Source: a bacterium
Lineage (GTDB): Bacteria > Actinomycetota > Acidimicrobiia > Acidimicrobiales > Bin134
Reading direction: 5' to 3'
Assembly (NCBI GenBank): GCA_026705465.1
Contig: JAPPAP010000039.1
Coordinates: 1 to 64,000 of the forward strand
Length of the DNA: 64,000 nucleotides
Every line of letters starts with the position of its first letter. Position 1 is the first letter of the stretch. Position numbers and translations under genes: made by a program. Below, in pieces: positions 8,025 through 17,909 of this stretch. Below the pieces are notes generated by a model. That model made no database searches, was not told the DNA's origin, and was given only the letters and a program-made list of their open reading frames with translations.

Positions 8025-10253
8025 TCAGTCAATAACTAAGAGCTGGTCGGGGAGCTCGCGGTCGTCGGCGACGTCGATCACCACGCGGCTGAGAGTGCCG
8101 GTGAACGGGAATTGGCCGCTGTAGCGCGGACTAGGCGACGGCGCCTTGGTGAAGCCCACGCTGATGCCCACGGCGTGGATGTGGGTGTTGTGGGTGTAGG
8201 GCATGGGTACCGAGGCAACTTCTTCGCCATTTACCAGCAATCGTCCAGTGCCGGCGTAGCTGCTGGTGCGCTCGAAGGCGGCGGCCACCGTGACCGGTCC
8301 GGTGGGCAGTGCCTCTGAGGTTTCGGCGGTGTAGTGCTCCCAGGCCATGTTGTAGTCCCAAACCAGGCGGCCATCTTGGACGAAAAGCGCGAAGCCTGAG
8401 GCAACGTCGCCGCAGGCCACCAGGGTGCCGTCGTCGCCACCGGCCCGGTCGAGTTCCACGGTGATCGAATAAGACACGTTCTTGAGGTCGGGGCATCCGT
8501 CGCTGGGGATGTACGCCCCGTCGTAGTACGCGAATCGGGATCGGCCGGTGATGGGCCGGGGTTTGGGTACGTGGAACCGCTCCAGGATCCGGTCGTCCAA
8601 GGGCAATACCTGGTAGGCCCGGGCCGCCTCCCACCACCGGTCGATGAGGGCGGCCAGCCGCTCGGGCTCGTCGTCAGCCAGATCCCGGGCTTCGGAGAAG
8701 TCCTGATCGAGGTGGTAAAGCTCCCAGCGGTCGTCGTCGAAGTTCTCACCGGGAATGTGGCGGGTCACCGCCTTCCACCCATCGACCCACATGGCCCGGT
8801 GGCCGAACATCTCGTAGTACTGCTCGGCTTTGGCGCTGGGGGCGTCGGCGTCGGCGAAGGAATACGCCATGCTGATGCCCTCCATGGGCATCTGATCGAC
8901 CCCGGCCACCTCGGCGGGTGGCTCCAGGCCGATCGCTTCCAACAGCGTGGGGGTGATGTCGCTCACGTGGTGGTACTGGGGGCGCACCGAGCCCTGGTCG
9001 GCGATCCCGTCGGCCCAGGAGATGATGAGTGGGTCGCGCACCCCGCCGGCATGGGTGTTCTGCTTGTACCACTTGAGCGGGGTGTTGCCGGCCATAGCCC
9101 ACCCCATCGGGTACACCACCCAGGTGTTGGGCCCGCCGATCTCGTCGATGTCGGCCAACTGTTGGTCGATGGGCCGAGGGCCGAGGCCGTTGACGTAGCG
9201 CATGGCGTTCTCGTGGCCAGACGGGCCGCCCTCTTGGGTGGCCCCGTTGTCGGACAGCAGCACGAACACCGTGTTCTCGGCCTGGCCGATCTCCTGGAGC
9301 TTGGCGATGAGCCGGCCTAAGTGCTCGTCGGTGTGGGTGAGCATCCCGGCGTAGGCCTGCTGCATCCGGGCGGCCACCTTTTGTTCATCGGCGCTCAACT
9401 CGCTCCAGTCGGGAACGCCGGGGTTGAACGGGGGCAGTTCGGTGTCGGCCGGGACGATCCCGATTTCCTTCTGCCGGTGGTACCGCTCTTCTCGAATGGC
9501 GCCCCAGCCAGCGTCGTAGCGGCCGTTGTAGCGGTCGATGTAGGGCTTGGGGACGTGGATCGGGTAGTGGCCGGTGCCGAAGCACAGGTACAGGAAGAAG
9601 GGCCGCTCGGGCCACGCCGACGTCTGGGCGGTGATCATGGCGATGGACTGGTCCACCAAATCCTCGGTGACGTGGTATTCCGGTTGGTCGGGCCGGTCGA
9701 TGTGGTGGTTGTCGGCCACCAGGTCGGGATCCCAGTGGTTGGTGGCACCGTCCAGGAAGCCGTAGTAGCGGTCGAAGCCCCGCTGGAGGGGCCACTGGTC
9801 GAAGGGGCCGGCAGGGGTGGTGTCTTCGATAGGGGCTAGGTGCCACTTGCCCACCGCAAAGGTGGAGTACCCCGCGGGGCGCAGAATCTCAGCCAGCGTG
9901 GCTGCCCGGTTGGTGATGCGCCCGGTGCAGCCGGGATAGCCGGTGTCCCAGTTGCTGACCACCGCCATGCCCACCGAGTGGTGGTTGCGCCCGGTGAGCA
10001 GGGACGCCCGGGTAGGGGAGCAGATGGAGGTGGTGTGGAAGTTGTTGTAGCGCAGGCCGGAGGCGGCGAGGGCGTCCATAGTCGGGGTGTCGATCTCGGA
10101 GCCGTAGCAGCCCAGGTCGGCGAAGCCGACGTCGTCTAGGACGACCATGACGATGTTGGGGCTGCCAGGGGGTGGGGTTACTGGATCGGGCCACCAGGGG
10201 GTGGAGTCGGCGACGGTGTTGCCGACTTTGCCGCCGTAGGGTTGTGAAGTCAT
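8025..10253 (-). CDS. Type I (formylglycine) arylsulfatase with C-terminal lectin-like domain
   Basis: This 742-aa protein has the sulfatase fold with metal-binding LDD (39-41) and the activation motif CSPTR at 78-82. Its Cys78 must be turned into formylglycine to work, and TGR follows. The alkaline-phosphatase-like core spans about 30-540. The last 170 residues look like a beta-rich concanavalin/LamG-like domain that may hold a sulfated glycan or other sulfate ester. There is no export signal at the N-terminus. It is a paralogue of the sulfatase at 57855-60137, sharing the N-terminal core and the same C-terminal extension. No formylglycine-generating enzyme gene is in the window. The sulfate ester used cannot be told. 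Confidence 0.9.
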   Translation of the reverse strand: MTSQPYGGKVGNTVADSTPWWPDPVTPPPGSPNIVMVVLDDVGFADLGCYGSEIDTPTMDALAASGLRYNNFHTTSICSPTRASLLTGRNHHSVGMAVVSNWDTGYPGCTGRITNRAATLAEILRPAGYSTFAVGKWHLAPIEDTTPAGPFDQWPLQRGFDRYYGFLDGATNHWDPDLVADNHHIDRPDQPEYHVTEDLVDQSIAMITAQTSAWPERPFFLYLCFGTGHYPIHVPKPYIDRYNGRYDAGWGAIREERYHRQKEIGIVPADTELPPFNPGVPDWSELSADEQKVAARMQQAYAGMLTHTDEHLGRLIAKLQEIGQAENTVFVLLSDNGATQEGGPSGHENAMRYVNGLGPRPIDQQLADIDEIGGPNTWVVYPMGWAMAGNTPLKWYKQNTHAGGVRDPLIISWADGIADQGSVRPQYHHVSDITPTLLEAIGLEPPAEVAGVDQMPMEGISMAYSFADADAPSAKAEQYYEMFGHRAMWVDGWKAVTRHIPGENFDDDRWELYHLDQDFSEARDLADDEPERLAALIDRWWEAARAYQVLPLDDRILERFHVPKPRPITGRSRFAYYDGAYIPSDGCPDLKNVSYSITVELDRAGGDDGTLVACGDVASGFALFVQDGRLVWDYNMAWEHYTAETSEALPTGPVTVAAAFERTSSYAGTGRLLVNGEEVASVPMPYTHNTHIHAVGISVGFTKAPSPSPRYSGQFPFTGTLSRVVIDVADDRELPDQLLVID

Positions 10254-10287
10254 GCGGTGTTGCTAGCACATCTTGATACCATCCACC

Positions 10288-10380
10288 GGCGGTTTGGCGG
10301 GTCCTGTCCGGGCTCAGCCCGCCGTCCTCCATGGAGTCCGGGCGGCGGGCGCCCAGAGCCCGGCCACCCCCCAAACCGCC
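10288..10380. repeat. Structured intergenic repeat, copy 2
   Basis: Arms GGCGGTTTGG (10288-10297) and CCAAACCGCC (10371-10380) are perfect reverse complements and enclose a 73-nt core identical to copy 1. Because the core is unchanged while both arms have changed together, the outer helix is supported by covariation. The element lies between the divergent sulfatase and aminotransferase genes. The rest of this 274-bp gap holds a GC-rich tract and a small hairpin at 10477-10494 (CCTCTC/GAGAGG), followed by the probable promoter at 10516. Confidence 0.8.
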
Positions 10381-10515
10381 CTACGAATCCGGCTACACCG
10401 GTTTGGGAAAGAGAGAAGGCCACCCCCCACCACGATCCATTTTGTGGCCCGCCGCCCCGCCTACGCTTTAGCTCCTCCTCTCTTTTGAGAGAGGGGAAGG
10501 GGAGGGGGGCGGAAG

Positions 10516-10521
10516 TAGGAT
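10516..10521 (+). promoter_or_regulatory. -10 box of a probable leaderless transcript
   Basis: TAGGAT fits the actinobacterial TANNNT -10 and ends 6 nt before the GTG start at 10528. No ribosome site lies in that gap, so the mRNA probably begins at the start codon. Confidence 0.5.
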
Positions 10522-10527
10522 TCTGCC

Positions 10528-11690
<1,163 letters not shown>

Positions 11691-11694
<4 letters not shown>

Positions 11695-12455
11695 AGATCG
11701 CCGCCGTCCAGCACGACATCGTGTGGGAGGATCCCGAGGGCAATTTCGAGCGTCTGGTGCCCAAGGTGGCGCAGGCCGCGGCCGACGGCGCCCGATTGGT
11801 GGTTCTGGCCGAGATGTACTCCACCGGTTTCTCCATGGCCTCTGACCGGGTGGCCGAAGCCCCGGATGGGCCCAGCGTTGGTTTTCTGGCCGACCAGGCT
11901 GCCGCTCACGGCGTATGGGTGTGCGGGTCGGTGCCGGTGCGGGACCCGTCGAAAGCCGAGCTGCCCTTCAACCGATTCGTGCTGGCCGGCCCCGACGGAG
12001 TGGCCGGGGTCTACGACAAGATCCACCCGTTCTCCTACGGCGGTGAGCACGAGCACTACGCCGCGGGGGCCGAACGGCTGACCGTGGCTGTCGAGGGGGT
12101 GAGGATCACCCCGTTTGTGTGCTATGACCTGCGGTTTTCCGATGAGTTCTGGACGCTGGCCCACGACACCGACTGCTATGTGGTGGTAGCCAACTGGCCA
12201 GCGCCCCGCCGAGCCCACTGGTCGGCGCTGCTGATGTCCCGGGCCATCGAGAACCAGGCCTACGTGGTGGGGGTGAACCGGGTGGGCACCGGAGGGGGCA
12301 TCGATTACCAGGGCGACTCGGTGGTCATCGACCCATTCGGGGTGGAGGTGGCCAGCGCCCCTGAGGGCGAAGAGGCCGTGCTGTACGCCGACATCGACCT
12401 CGCCCGGTTGGAACAGGTCCGGTCCCGCTATCCGTTCTTGAATGACCGGCGCTAA
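11691..12455 (+). CDS. Nitrilase-superfamily amidohydrolase, omega-amidase-like
   Basis: This 254-aa carbon-nitrogen hydrolase has the Glu-Lys-Cys triad: Glu41 in LAEMYSTGF, Lys110 in YDKIHPFSYGGEH and Cys144 in CYDLRFSDEFW. Length and the YGGEHEHY segment fit the YafV/Nit2 omega-amidase group, which hydrolyses 2-oxoglutaramate or 2-oxosuccinamate to the dicarboxylate and ammonia. It overlaps the aminotransferase upstream by 4 nt and the MFS gene downstream by 14 nt, so all three are translationally coupled. Cytoplasmic. Confidence 0.85.
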
Positions 12456-13620
12456 TCCGGCGGTGCCCCAATCTCAGCCGTTGCTGACGTTCCGCTTCGT
12501 GGTGCTGTGCCTGTGCGGCGTGGCCTACTTCATGGCGCTGGGACTGGTGTATCCGGTGCTGCCCGGTTTCGTGGAGAACGACTTGGGCGGGGGACCGGTG
12601 GCGGTGGGTTTGGCCGTCGGCGGGTTCGGGCTGTCGGCCGCGGTGGCCCGTCCCCTCGTCGCCCCGCTGGGCGACTCCAAGGGCCGCCGCTTCGTGGTGT
12701 TGTGGGGGTGTGTGCTGGCCGGCCTCGGCATCCTCGGCAATCTGTGGGCCGTCAACGTGGCCGTGGCGGTCATGTTCCGGCTGGTCACCGGCTTGGGGGA
12801 GGCCTTCTATTTCGTGGGAATCGCCGCTGCTGCCCAAGACATGGCTCCCGAGCACCGTCGGGGGGAGGCAACCTCGTACTTCTCGGTCACGGTGTACTCG
12901 GGTTTGGCGGTCGGCCCGATCATTGGAGAGCGATTGGCGGCCGCGGTCAACGCCGATGCGGTGTGGATTCTGGGTGGCGCCATGATGGCGCTTGCCACTG
13001 CACTGAGCGCAATCTCGATGCCCGGCCGTCCCGCCGATGCTCCCACGGGGTGGCCGACCTCGTTCATCCACTGGCCGGCAACCCGCCCGGCCCTGCTGCT
13101 GGGGCTGGGACTGCTCGGCTACTCCGGCTTCTTGGCCTTCATCAAGCTGCATGTAGACGACATCGGCTTTGAGCACTCCGGAGCGGTGTTCGCCACCTTC
13201 GCCGTCATGGTCATCAGCTTGCGCATCCTGCTGGCCCGCCTGCCCGACCGGCTGGGACCACAGCGCACCAGCACCATGTCGTACGTGTGCTCAGCCACCG
13301 GCCTGTGGATCATCGCATTCTGGTCGCAGATCCCCGGCGTGTTCGTCGGCACCGCAATCTTGGCCATGGGCCAGACGTTCCTGTTCCCTGCGCTGTTCGT
13401 CATGGCCGTGCAGTCGGCACCGGCCAACAAGCGCAGTCAGGCCATCGGAACCTTCAGCATCGCCTTCGACCTAGCCGTGGGGCTCGGTGGACTGATCCTG
13501 GGCGGCGTGGTGGAGGTGTCGTCGTACTCGATGGCCTTCTTCGCTGGTGGGTCGCTGTCGCTATTAGGACTGGTGGTGAGCCGCACCCTGGTCCGTCCGC
13601 AGCTGAGAGTTGCCTATTGA
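12442..13620 (+). CDS. MFS transporter, 12-TM drug/metabolite exporter-like
   Basis: The 392-aa protein is built of about twelve hydrophobic helices. The first begins near residue 15, and an MFS loop 2-3 motif-like stretch (PLGDSKGRRF) lies near residue 70. It belongs to the major facilitator superfamily and is probably an exporter, though the substrate is not visible. The start ATG lies inside the end of the omega-amidase gene, so the transporter is co-translated with the aminotransferase pair. Export of an amino acid, oxo acid or thio-compound from that pathway is a guess from context only. Confidence 0.85.
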   Translation: MTGANPAVPQSQPLLTFRFVVLCLCGVAYFMALGLVYPVLPGFVENDLGGGPVAVGLAVGGFGLSAAVARPLVAPLGDSKGRRFVVLWGCVLAGLGILGNLWAVNVAVAVMFRLVTGLGEAFYFVGIAAAAQDMAPEHRRGEATSYFSVTVYSGLAVGPIIGERLAAAVNADAVWILGGAMMALATALSAISMPGRPADAPTGWPTSFIHWPATRPALLLGLGLLGYSGFLAFIKLHVDDIGFEHSGAVFATFAVMVISLRILLARLPDRLGPQRTSTMSYVCSATGLWIIAFWSQIPGVFVGTAILAMGQTFLFPALFVMAVQSAPANKRSQAIGTFSIAFDLAVGLGGLILGGVVEVSSYSMAFFAGGSLSLLGLVVSRTLVRPQLRVAY

Positions 13621-13659
13621 CACACAGGGCTGGGCGTAGGAGAGTTGGCCCCTTCCCCC

Positions 13660-13714
13660 TGAACTTCCCCTTTCTCGCGCGCGACGCGCCTCCGATGATC
13701 CGAAGGGAAGTTCA
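13660..13714 (+). promoter_or_regulatory. Inverted repeat that would bury the ribosome site of the 13715 gene
   Basis: TGAACTTCCC (13660-13669) is the exact reverse complement of GGGAAGTTCA (13705-13714). The second arm contains most of the AAGGGA ribosome site and ends one base before the ATG at 13715. In RNA the stem would hide the ribosome site, so it may control translation; a GC-rich loop lies between the arms. Confidence 0.5.
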
Positions 13715-14641
13715 ATGCGAGGCTCATTGCTGCTGGCCACGGCGGCTGTCTGTCTCCTTGCCATGTCCGGCTCAGAAACGGCCGTCGGATGGCAAATGTC
13801 TGACGAAGGCACCTCGGTTGAGATCGACAACGGTGAGGTGCAGATCGGGGTATGGATCGAGGTTGAGATTGCTGGCGCGTCAGAGCCCGACGCAGCGCCC
13901 ACCAACCCATCGGGCCCGCCCTGTTATTTCCAGCAGGGCACCTACACCGAGCTGAAAGCTTGGCTGGAAAACGACTTTGTCATCGCCCCCGATCCCGATG
14001 AGGTGTACATCTTCAAGCTCTGCAGGACCGAGGAAAGGGTTGAGCTCATCACCTTTTGGGTGTACCAACCCTCGCCTCCGCCAGAGCCTCCGCCACCCAC
14101 GATGAAGGAAACCACCCGGCTGCGCAACGAGGCCTGGGGTCGGCTGGCCATCCCCGAGCCGACCACGATGACGGCACCGGCCGAGATCGCCATTGTCCAG
14201 CTCCCCACCTATGTGTGGGTGTCGGCCGCCGATCGCACGCCGGTGTCTGAGACGGTGACCACCACGCTGGATGGCCATGAGCTGAGCCTCACCGCCACCG
14301 CCTCTCCTCGTCGGCTGGGCTTTCTGCGAGTTGACATGGGAGACGGAAACACGCTGTGGTGCGACGCCGACGAAGTGGTGGCCTTCAACCACTCCCGGGA
14401 TCCGCTGGACCAGCCTTCCAACTGCTTCCACTACTACCGCTACTCGTCGGTGGACCAACCCGACCTCCGCTACCGAGTGGCGCTCGCCGCCTACTGGGAT
14501 GTCTCAGTGGTATGCGTGTTTAACGGCGGCCCTTGCACCAACCCGCCCCCCGCCGTCCCTACCCAAGTGCGTACCGCTCCGCCTCGCCCTATCGCTGTGG
14601 CCGAGATCCAAGCCCTCGGTCGCTTCGACGAGGCCGGCTGA
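13715..14641 (+). CDS. Secreted hypothetical protein (308 aa)
   Basis: I do not recognise a family. The N-terminus (MRGSLLLATAAVCLLAMSG) looks like a Sec signal peptide. The mature part has four or more cysteines, a proline-rich hinge (SPPPEPPPPTM) near residues 125-135, and beta-rich segments on both sides with a GDGNTLWCD stretch near residue 212. These features suggest a two-part extracytoplasmic protein, perhaps with disulphides. The ATG is supported by AAGGGA upstream, although that site may be occluded by an inverted repeat. A strong 17-bp hairpin follows the stop, so the gene is probably transcribed alone. Confidence 0.65.
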   Translation: MRGSLLLATAAVCLLAMSGSETAVGWQMSDEGTSVEIDNGEVQIGVWIEVEIAGASEPDAAPTNPSGPPCYFQQGTYTELKAWLENDFVIAPDPDEVYIFKLCRTEERVELITFWVYQPSPPPEPPPPTMKETTRLRNEAWGRLAIPEPTTMTAPAEIAIVQLPTYVWVSAADRTPVSETVTTTLDGHELSLTATASPRRLGFLRVDMGDGNTLWCDADEVVAFNHSRDPLDQPSNCFHYYRYSSVDQPDLRYRVALAAYWDVSVVCVFNGGPCTNPPPAVPTQVRTAPPRPIAVAEIQALGRFDEAG

Positions 14642-14665
14642 CCCAGTCGCCGAACCCCCTGGCGA

Positions 14666-14718
14666 CCTGCCGGGCTGTCACCGCCGAACCATGGAAAACC
14701 AGGTGACAGCCCGGCAGG
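14666..14718. terminator. 17-bp perfect hairpin before tRNA-fMet
   Basis: Arms 14666-14682 and 14702-14718 are perfect 17-bp reverse complements around a 19-nt loop. The hairpin follows the stop of the secreted protein gene by about 25 nt and may terminate it. The second arm also carries the probable -35 of the tRNA-fMet promoter, so the structure could affect tRNA expression too. Confidence 0.55.
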
Positions 14719-14731
14719 AGGGGGGTAAGAT
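14703..14731 (+). promoter_or_regulatory. Probable promoter of tRNA-fMet
   Basis: GTGACA (14703-14708) and TAAGAT (14726-14731) are separated by 17 nt, close to the sigma-70-type optimum. The -10 lies 15 nt before the first tRNA base, leaving a short 5' leader for RNase P. Confidence 0.5.
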
Positions 14732-14746
14732 AATCAACCCACTCGA

Positions 14747-14820
<74 letters not shown>

Positions 14821-14833
14821 CTAAGGTCATTCA

Positions 14834-15805
14834 GTGGACCATGACGGAGCTGTCTACAACGGCGACTTCTGCTTGGACAATGGGCTGGTGGGTGAGGCGC
14901 TGACCATCCCGTCGGCCAATCCCAAGAACTTCTACCAGGCCATTTCCGACACGGCGGCGATGCCGCGCCTCGACCTTTGGGCCAAGCTTTTTGTGCCTGA
15001 TGGGGATGGGCCGTTCCCGGTGGTGATCGTCGTTCCCGGCAGCCTGGGGCTCCAGTCTCACCACCTGGCCCACGCATCGACGATCGCCGATGCGGGCATC
15101 GCAGCATGCGCCATCGATCCTTTCGGCCCTCGGAATGTCGTTTCCACGGTGGACAACCAGATCCAGTACTCGTTTGCGGCCAGCGCCTGGGATGTTCTGG
15201 CCACTGCTGAGCTTCTGGCGACCCGACCCGAAATCGACGCTTCACGGATCGGCGCACAAGGGCACAGCCGTGGCGGTTCCGCGGTGCTGAGCGCCGCATC
15301 GGTGCATCTGGCCGCGGCATCCGACGCCCCGAAGCTCGCCGGGGTGTACGCCGCCTACCCTTGGTGCGGCCACCAGTTCCTCAATCCCGCCGTCGGGGGC
15401 ACCCGGGTCCGCGCCATCATCGGCGATCTGGATGACTGGTGCTCACCTACTCAGGTCCAGGCCCACATACACGCCATCCGAGTCGCAGGCGGCGACGCCT
15501 CTGTGCGAATCGTGCCGAACGCCCACCACAGCTTCGACCGCACAACCCCCCTGGAGCACGAACCCGATGCCGCCGTGGCTCCCAATGCACCTACTGTCTA
15601 TATCGCCGACAACGGCGCCTTCATCCTCCCCACCTCGGATGTGCCCGACCCGGCCCTCGTCGACCTCGACGGCTTCCTTTATGCCGCCAAAGCTGGCTTC
15701 GGAGTCCGCGGTGCCCACATCGCCGGCACCCCCGACCTCGCCCCCCTCTTCGCCGAAGACATGATGACCTTCTGGACCAGCATAATGACCCCGAGCACGC
15801 CATAG
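14834..15805 (+). CDS. Alpha/beta hydrolase, dienelactone hydrolase-like
   Basis: The 323-aa protein has an alpha/beta hydrolase layout: a VIVVPGSLG oxyanion-hole segment near residue 58, nucleophile elbow GHSRG near 143-147, an acid in GDLDDWC near 198 and His in NAHHSFDR near 235. It should hydrolyse an ester, lactone or amide in the cytoplasm; no signal peptide is seen. The GTG at 14834 is only 13 nt after tRNA-fMet, without a ribosome site between, so translation may start on an mRNA released by tRNA processing. A later start is possible. The C-terminal 70 residues extend past the catalytic His and may form a lid or dimer surface. Confidence 0.8.
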   Translation: MDHDGAVYNGDFCLDNGLVGEALTIPSANPKNFYQAISDTAAMPRLDLWAKLFVPDGDGPFPVVIVVPGSLGLQSHHLAHASTIADAGIAACAIDPFGPRNVVSTVDNQIQYSFAASAWDVLATAELLATRPEIDASRIGAQGHSRGGSAVLSAASVHLAAASDAPKLAGVYAAYPWCGHQFLNPAVGGTRVRAIIGDLDDWCSPTQVQAHIHAIRVAGGDASVRIVPNAHHSFDRTTPLEHEPDAAVAPNAPTVYIADNGAFILPTSDVPDPALVDLDGFLYAAKAGFGVRGAHIAGTPDLAPLFAEDMMTFWTSIMTPSTP

Positions 15806-15810
15806 GCCTG

Positions 15811-16608
15811 CTACCAGAGTTCGTCGAGGTATTGGGTGGTGCCGGGGATGGTGGGGAGGAAGGGGGCGACGAGCTCGAGGCGGGCGCCGCGGGCGGCGAC
15901 GTCGTCGGCGAGAGTGGCGAAAGAGTCCCAGCAATCTTCGGGGTCTTGGTCGCAGAAGTAGAGGCGTAGCACTTCGGGGTGCTCGCCGGTTAGGGGAGGT
16001 AGGCCGCCTTCCTTTGCCACTTGCACGAAGTCGATGATCTGGCCGATGGGGCTGTCCTCGGCGAGGAGTTCGGGGTCGCGATCGGCGCGCAGGGCTGAGG
16101 CGGCAGCAAGCACAGAGTCGGTGCTGTCGCCTCGAATCCAGGCCACCACCATGCCCGCATAGGGATGGTCGAGGGCGATCTCGGGCGGGATGGGGGCGGG
16201 TCCCCGGCCCGCCGAGCCAACAAGGTCGTAGGCGGCGGTGCTGATGTGGTCGCGGTTGGGGTTCATACGCCCAGAGGCGAACAGGTCGGGGCCGACTGCA
16301 AACGAGTAGCCGAAGGTGTCGGCGTCACGCCCCTCCTCCATCCAATAGAGGGCGATGAACGAGCCGTTGTCCATCGGATCGGCCACCGCGCCATCGGCGG
16401 GGAAGCGCAGATCCTTGAGTCGCCTCGTGGCCACGTAGCGCCGATAGGCGAAGCAACCGGGAGCGGCGGTCATGGCCGCGTAGGCATGGTCGTGCTCGTA
16501 CCAGCGGTTGTACTCGTGCAACCCATCGCCGCGGTGTGGTTCGATGAAGGTGATCATCGAGTGGCCGAGATGGATCTGGCTGCCTACTGCCAGGGGTTGA
16601 TCAGACAT
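15811..16608 (-). CDS. Hypothetical dimeric alpha/beta-barrel (EthD-like) protein
   Basis: The 265-aa protein has two similar halves, each suggesting a ferredoxin-like dimeric alpha/beta barrel. The first half has EYNRWYEHDH followed by PGCFAYRRY, a pattern also seen in the protein at 50072. Such domains act in small-molecule oxygenation, degradation or as stress-related folds, but no catalytic residues can be assigned. I chose ATG 16608 because AGGAGG lies 7 nt upstream; an earlier in-frame start at 16644 has no such site. It converges with the alpha/beta hydrolase gene, leaving only 5 nt between stops. Confidence 0.65.
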   Translation of the reverse strand: MSDQPLAVGSQIHLGHSMITFIEPHRGDGLHEYNRWYEHDHAYAAMTAAPGCFAYRRYVATRRLKDLRFPADGAVADPMDNGSFIALYWMEEGRDADTFGYSFAVGPDLFASGRMNPNRDHISTAAYDLVGSAGRGPAPIPPEIALDHPYAGMVVAWIRGDSTDSVLAAASALRADRDPELLAEDSPIGQIIDFVQVAKEGGLPPLTGEHPEVLRLYFCDQDPEDCWDSFATLADDVAARGARLELVAPFLPTIPGTTQYLDELW

Positions 16609-16714
16609 GTCGCGTCCTCCTGTGATGCCGAATGATAGGAGCAAGGCTGGGTTGCTTCTGTGGTGGAAGTCGTCAGTCGCCGAAATGTCGGGTTTGTCTC
16701 GATGGGGGCCGTTG

Positions 16715-16720
16715 TAGGGT
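16715..16720 (+). promoter_or_regulatory. -10 box of a probable leaderless transcript
   Basis: TAGGGT (TANNNT type) ends 6 nt before the GTG start at 16727, with no ribosome site in the gap. Confidence 0.45.
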
Positions 16721-16726
16721 TCTGCG

Positions 16727-17908
16727 GTGTCTTCTGTCAGTCCGTGGCTACTCGAAGACGGCGTACTTCATCTGAACCACGGGTCGTTTGGGGCAACGCC
16801 AGCTCCGGTTTTGGAGGCACAGGAGCGGATTCGCCAGCGCTTTGAGGCCAACCCCACCAAGTACTTCGTGGGCGGCGAGTACCAGCATGAGCTGGATGCT
16901 GCCCGCCGAGTGGTGGCCGATTTCGTGGGGGCTGATGAGGCGGGGCTGGTGTTCGTGAACAATGCCACCACCGGGGTGAACGCCGTCTTTCGGTCGCTTG
17001 AGCCCAGCCTTGCCCCGGGCGACGAGATCCTGGTGGCCGACCACGAGTACAACGCCTGCGTGAACGCGGCGCTGGTCTCGGCGGCGAGGGCTGACGCCCG
17101 TGTCGTTACAGCGCAGGTTCCGTTTCCGCTGGAGTCTCCCCAGCAGGTGGTTGACGCTGTGCTTGGGGCTGTCACCGAGCGCACCCGGGTCATGATGATC
17201 GATTCTGTGACCTCCGCGACGGGGCTGGTGATGCCGGTTGCCGAACTCGCCTCCGCCCTTGAGCCCGAAGTGGCGCTGCTGGTGGACGCCGCCCATGGCC
17301 CCGGCATGTTGGACTTCGACGTTTCTGCGCTGGGGGCCTCCTATGTGACGGCCAACTGCCACAAGTGGATGTGCGCCGCCAAGGGCGCGGCATTCTTGTG
17401 GGTGCGAGAAGACCGCCGCGAGGGCATGTACCCCTCAGTGATCAGCCACGGCTACAACGATGCCTGGCCGTCCAGCGACAGCCACTTCCACGCCCAGTTC
17501 GACTGGACCGGAACGCAGGACCCGAGCGCCTGGCTCACCGTCCCCGTCGCTCTCGACACGGTGGCGGCAATGCATCCCGACGGCTGGCCCGGAGTCCGAG
17601 CTGCTACCCGGGCGCTGTGCTTGACGGGCCGAAAGATCCTGCTCAACGCCCTGGGTATCGATCCGCCGGCACCCGAGGACATGATCGGCTCCATCGCCTC
17701 GGTGCCCGTGCCTCCCGCCGACAACTCCGGCTCGGAGATATTCGATCCGCTCATGGCCGCGCTGGCCGACAACCACAACATCCAGGTGCCGGTGTTCACC
17801 TGGCCCGAACCCCCGGACCGCCTGCTCCGCATCTCCGCCCACCTCTACAACGAGGAGTGGCACTACCAGCGCCTAGCCGACGCCCTCCTCACCGAACTCG
17901 GTAGCTAA
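16727..17908 (+). CDS. Class V PLP aminotransferase, isopenicillin-N epimerase-like
   Basis: The 393-aa protein opens with LNHGSFGATP, typical of the isopenicillin N epimerase/cysteine desulfurase-like branch of class V PLP enzymes. VDAAHGPG near residues 186-193 holds the PLP-nitrogen-binding Asp and adjacent His, and NCHKWMCAAKG near 206-216 holds the Schiff-base Lys. This branch carries out racemisation, desulfuration or lyase chemistry on amino acids. True epimerases are rare, so the substrate is open. The transcript appears leaderless. It is flanked by convergent genes and forms its own unit. Confidence 0.82.
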   Translation: MSSVSPWLLEDGVLHLNHGSFGATPAPVLEAQERIRQRFEANPTKYFVGGEYQHELDAARRVVADFVGADEAGLVFVNNATTGVNAVFRSLEPSLAPGDEILVADHEYNACVNAALVSAARADARVVTAQVPFPLESPQQVVDAVLGAVTERTRVMMIDSVTSATGLVMPVAELASALEPEVALLVDAAHGPGMLDFDVSALGASYVTANCHKWMCAAKGAAFLWVREDRREGMYPSVISHGYNDAWPSSDSHFHAQFDWTGTQDPSAWLTVPVALDTVAAMHPDGWPGVRAATRALCLTGRKILLNALGIDPPAPEDMIGSIASVPVPPADNSGSEIFDPLMAALADNHNIQVPVFTWPEPPDRLLRISAHLYNEEWHYQRLADALLTELGS

Positions 17909-17909
17909 C

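Noticed and set aside
1167..10380. Repeat copies as integron attC sites
   Set aside because: attC sites keep conserved ends (RYYYAAC/GTTRRRY) and vary inside. Here the ends vary in a compensated way and the inner loop is kept; no integrase is in the window.
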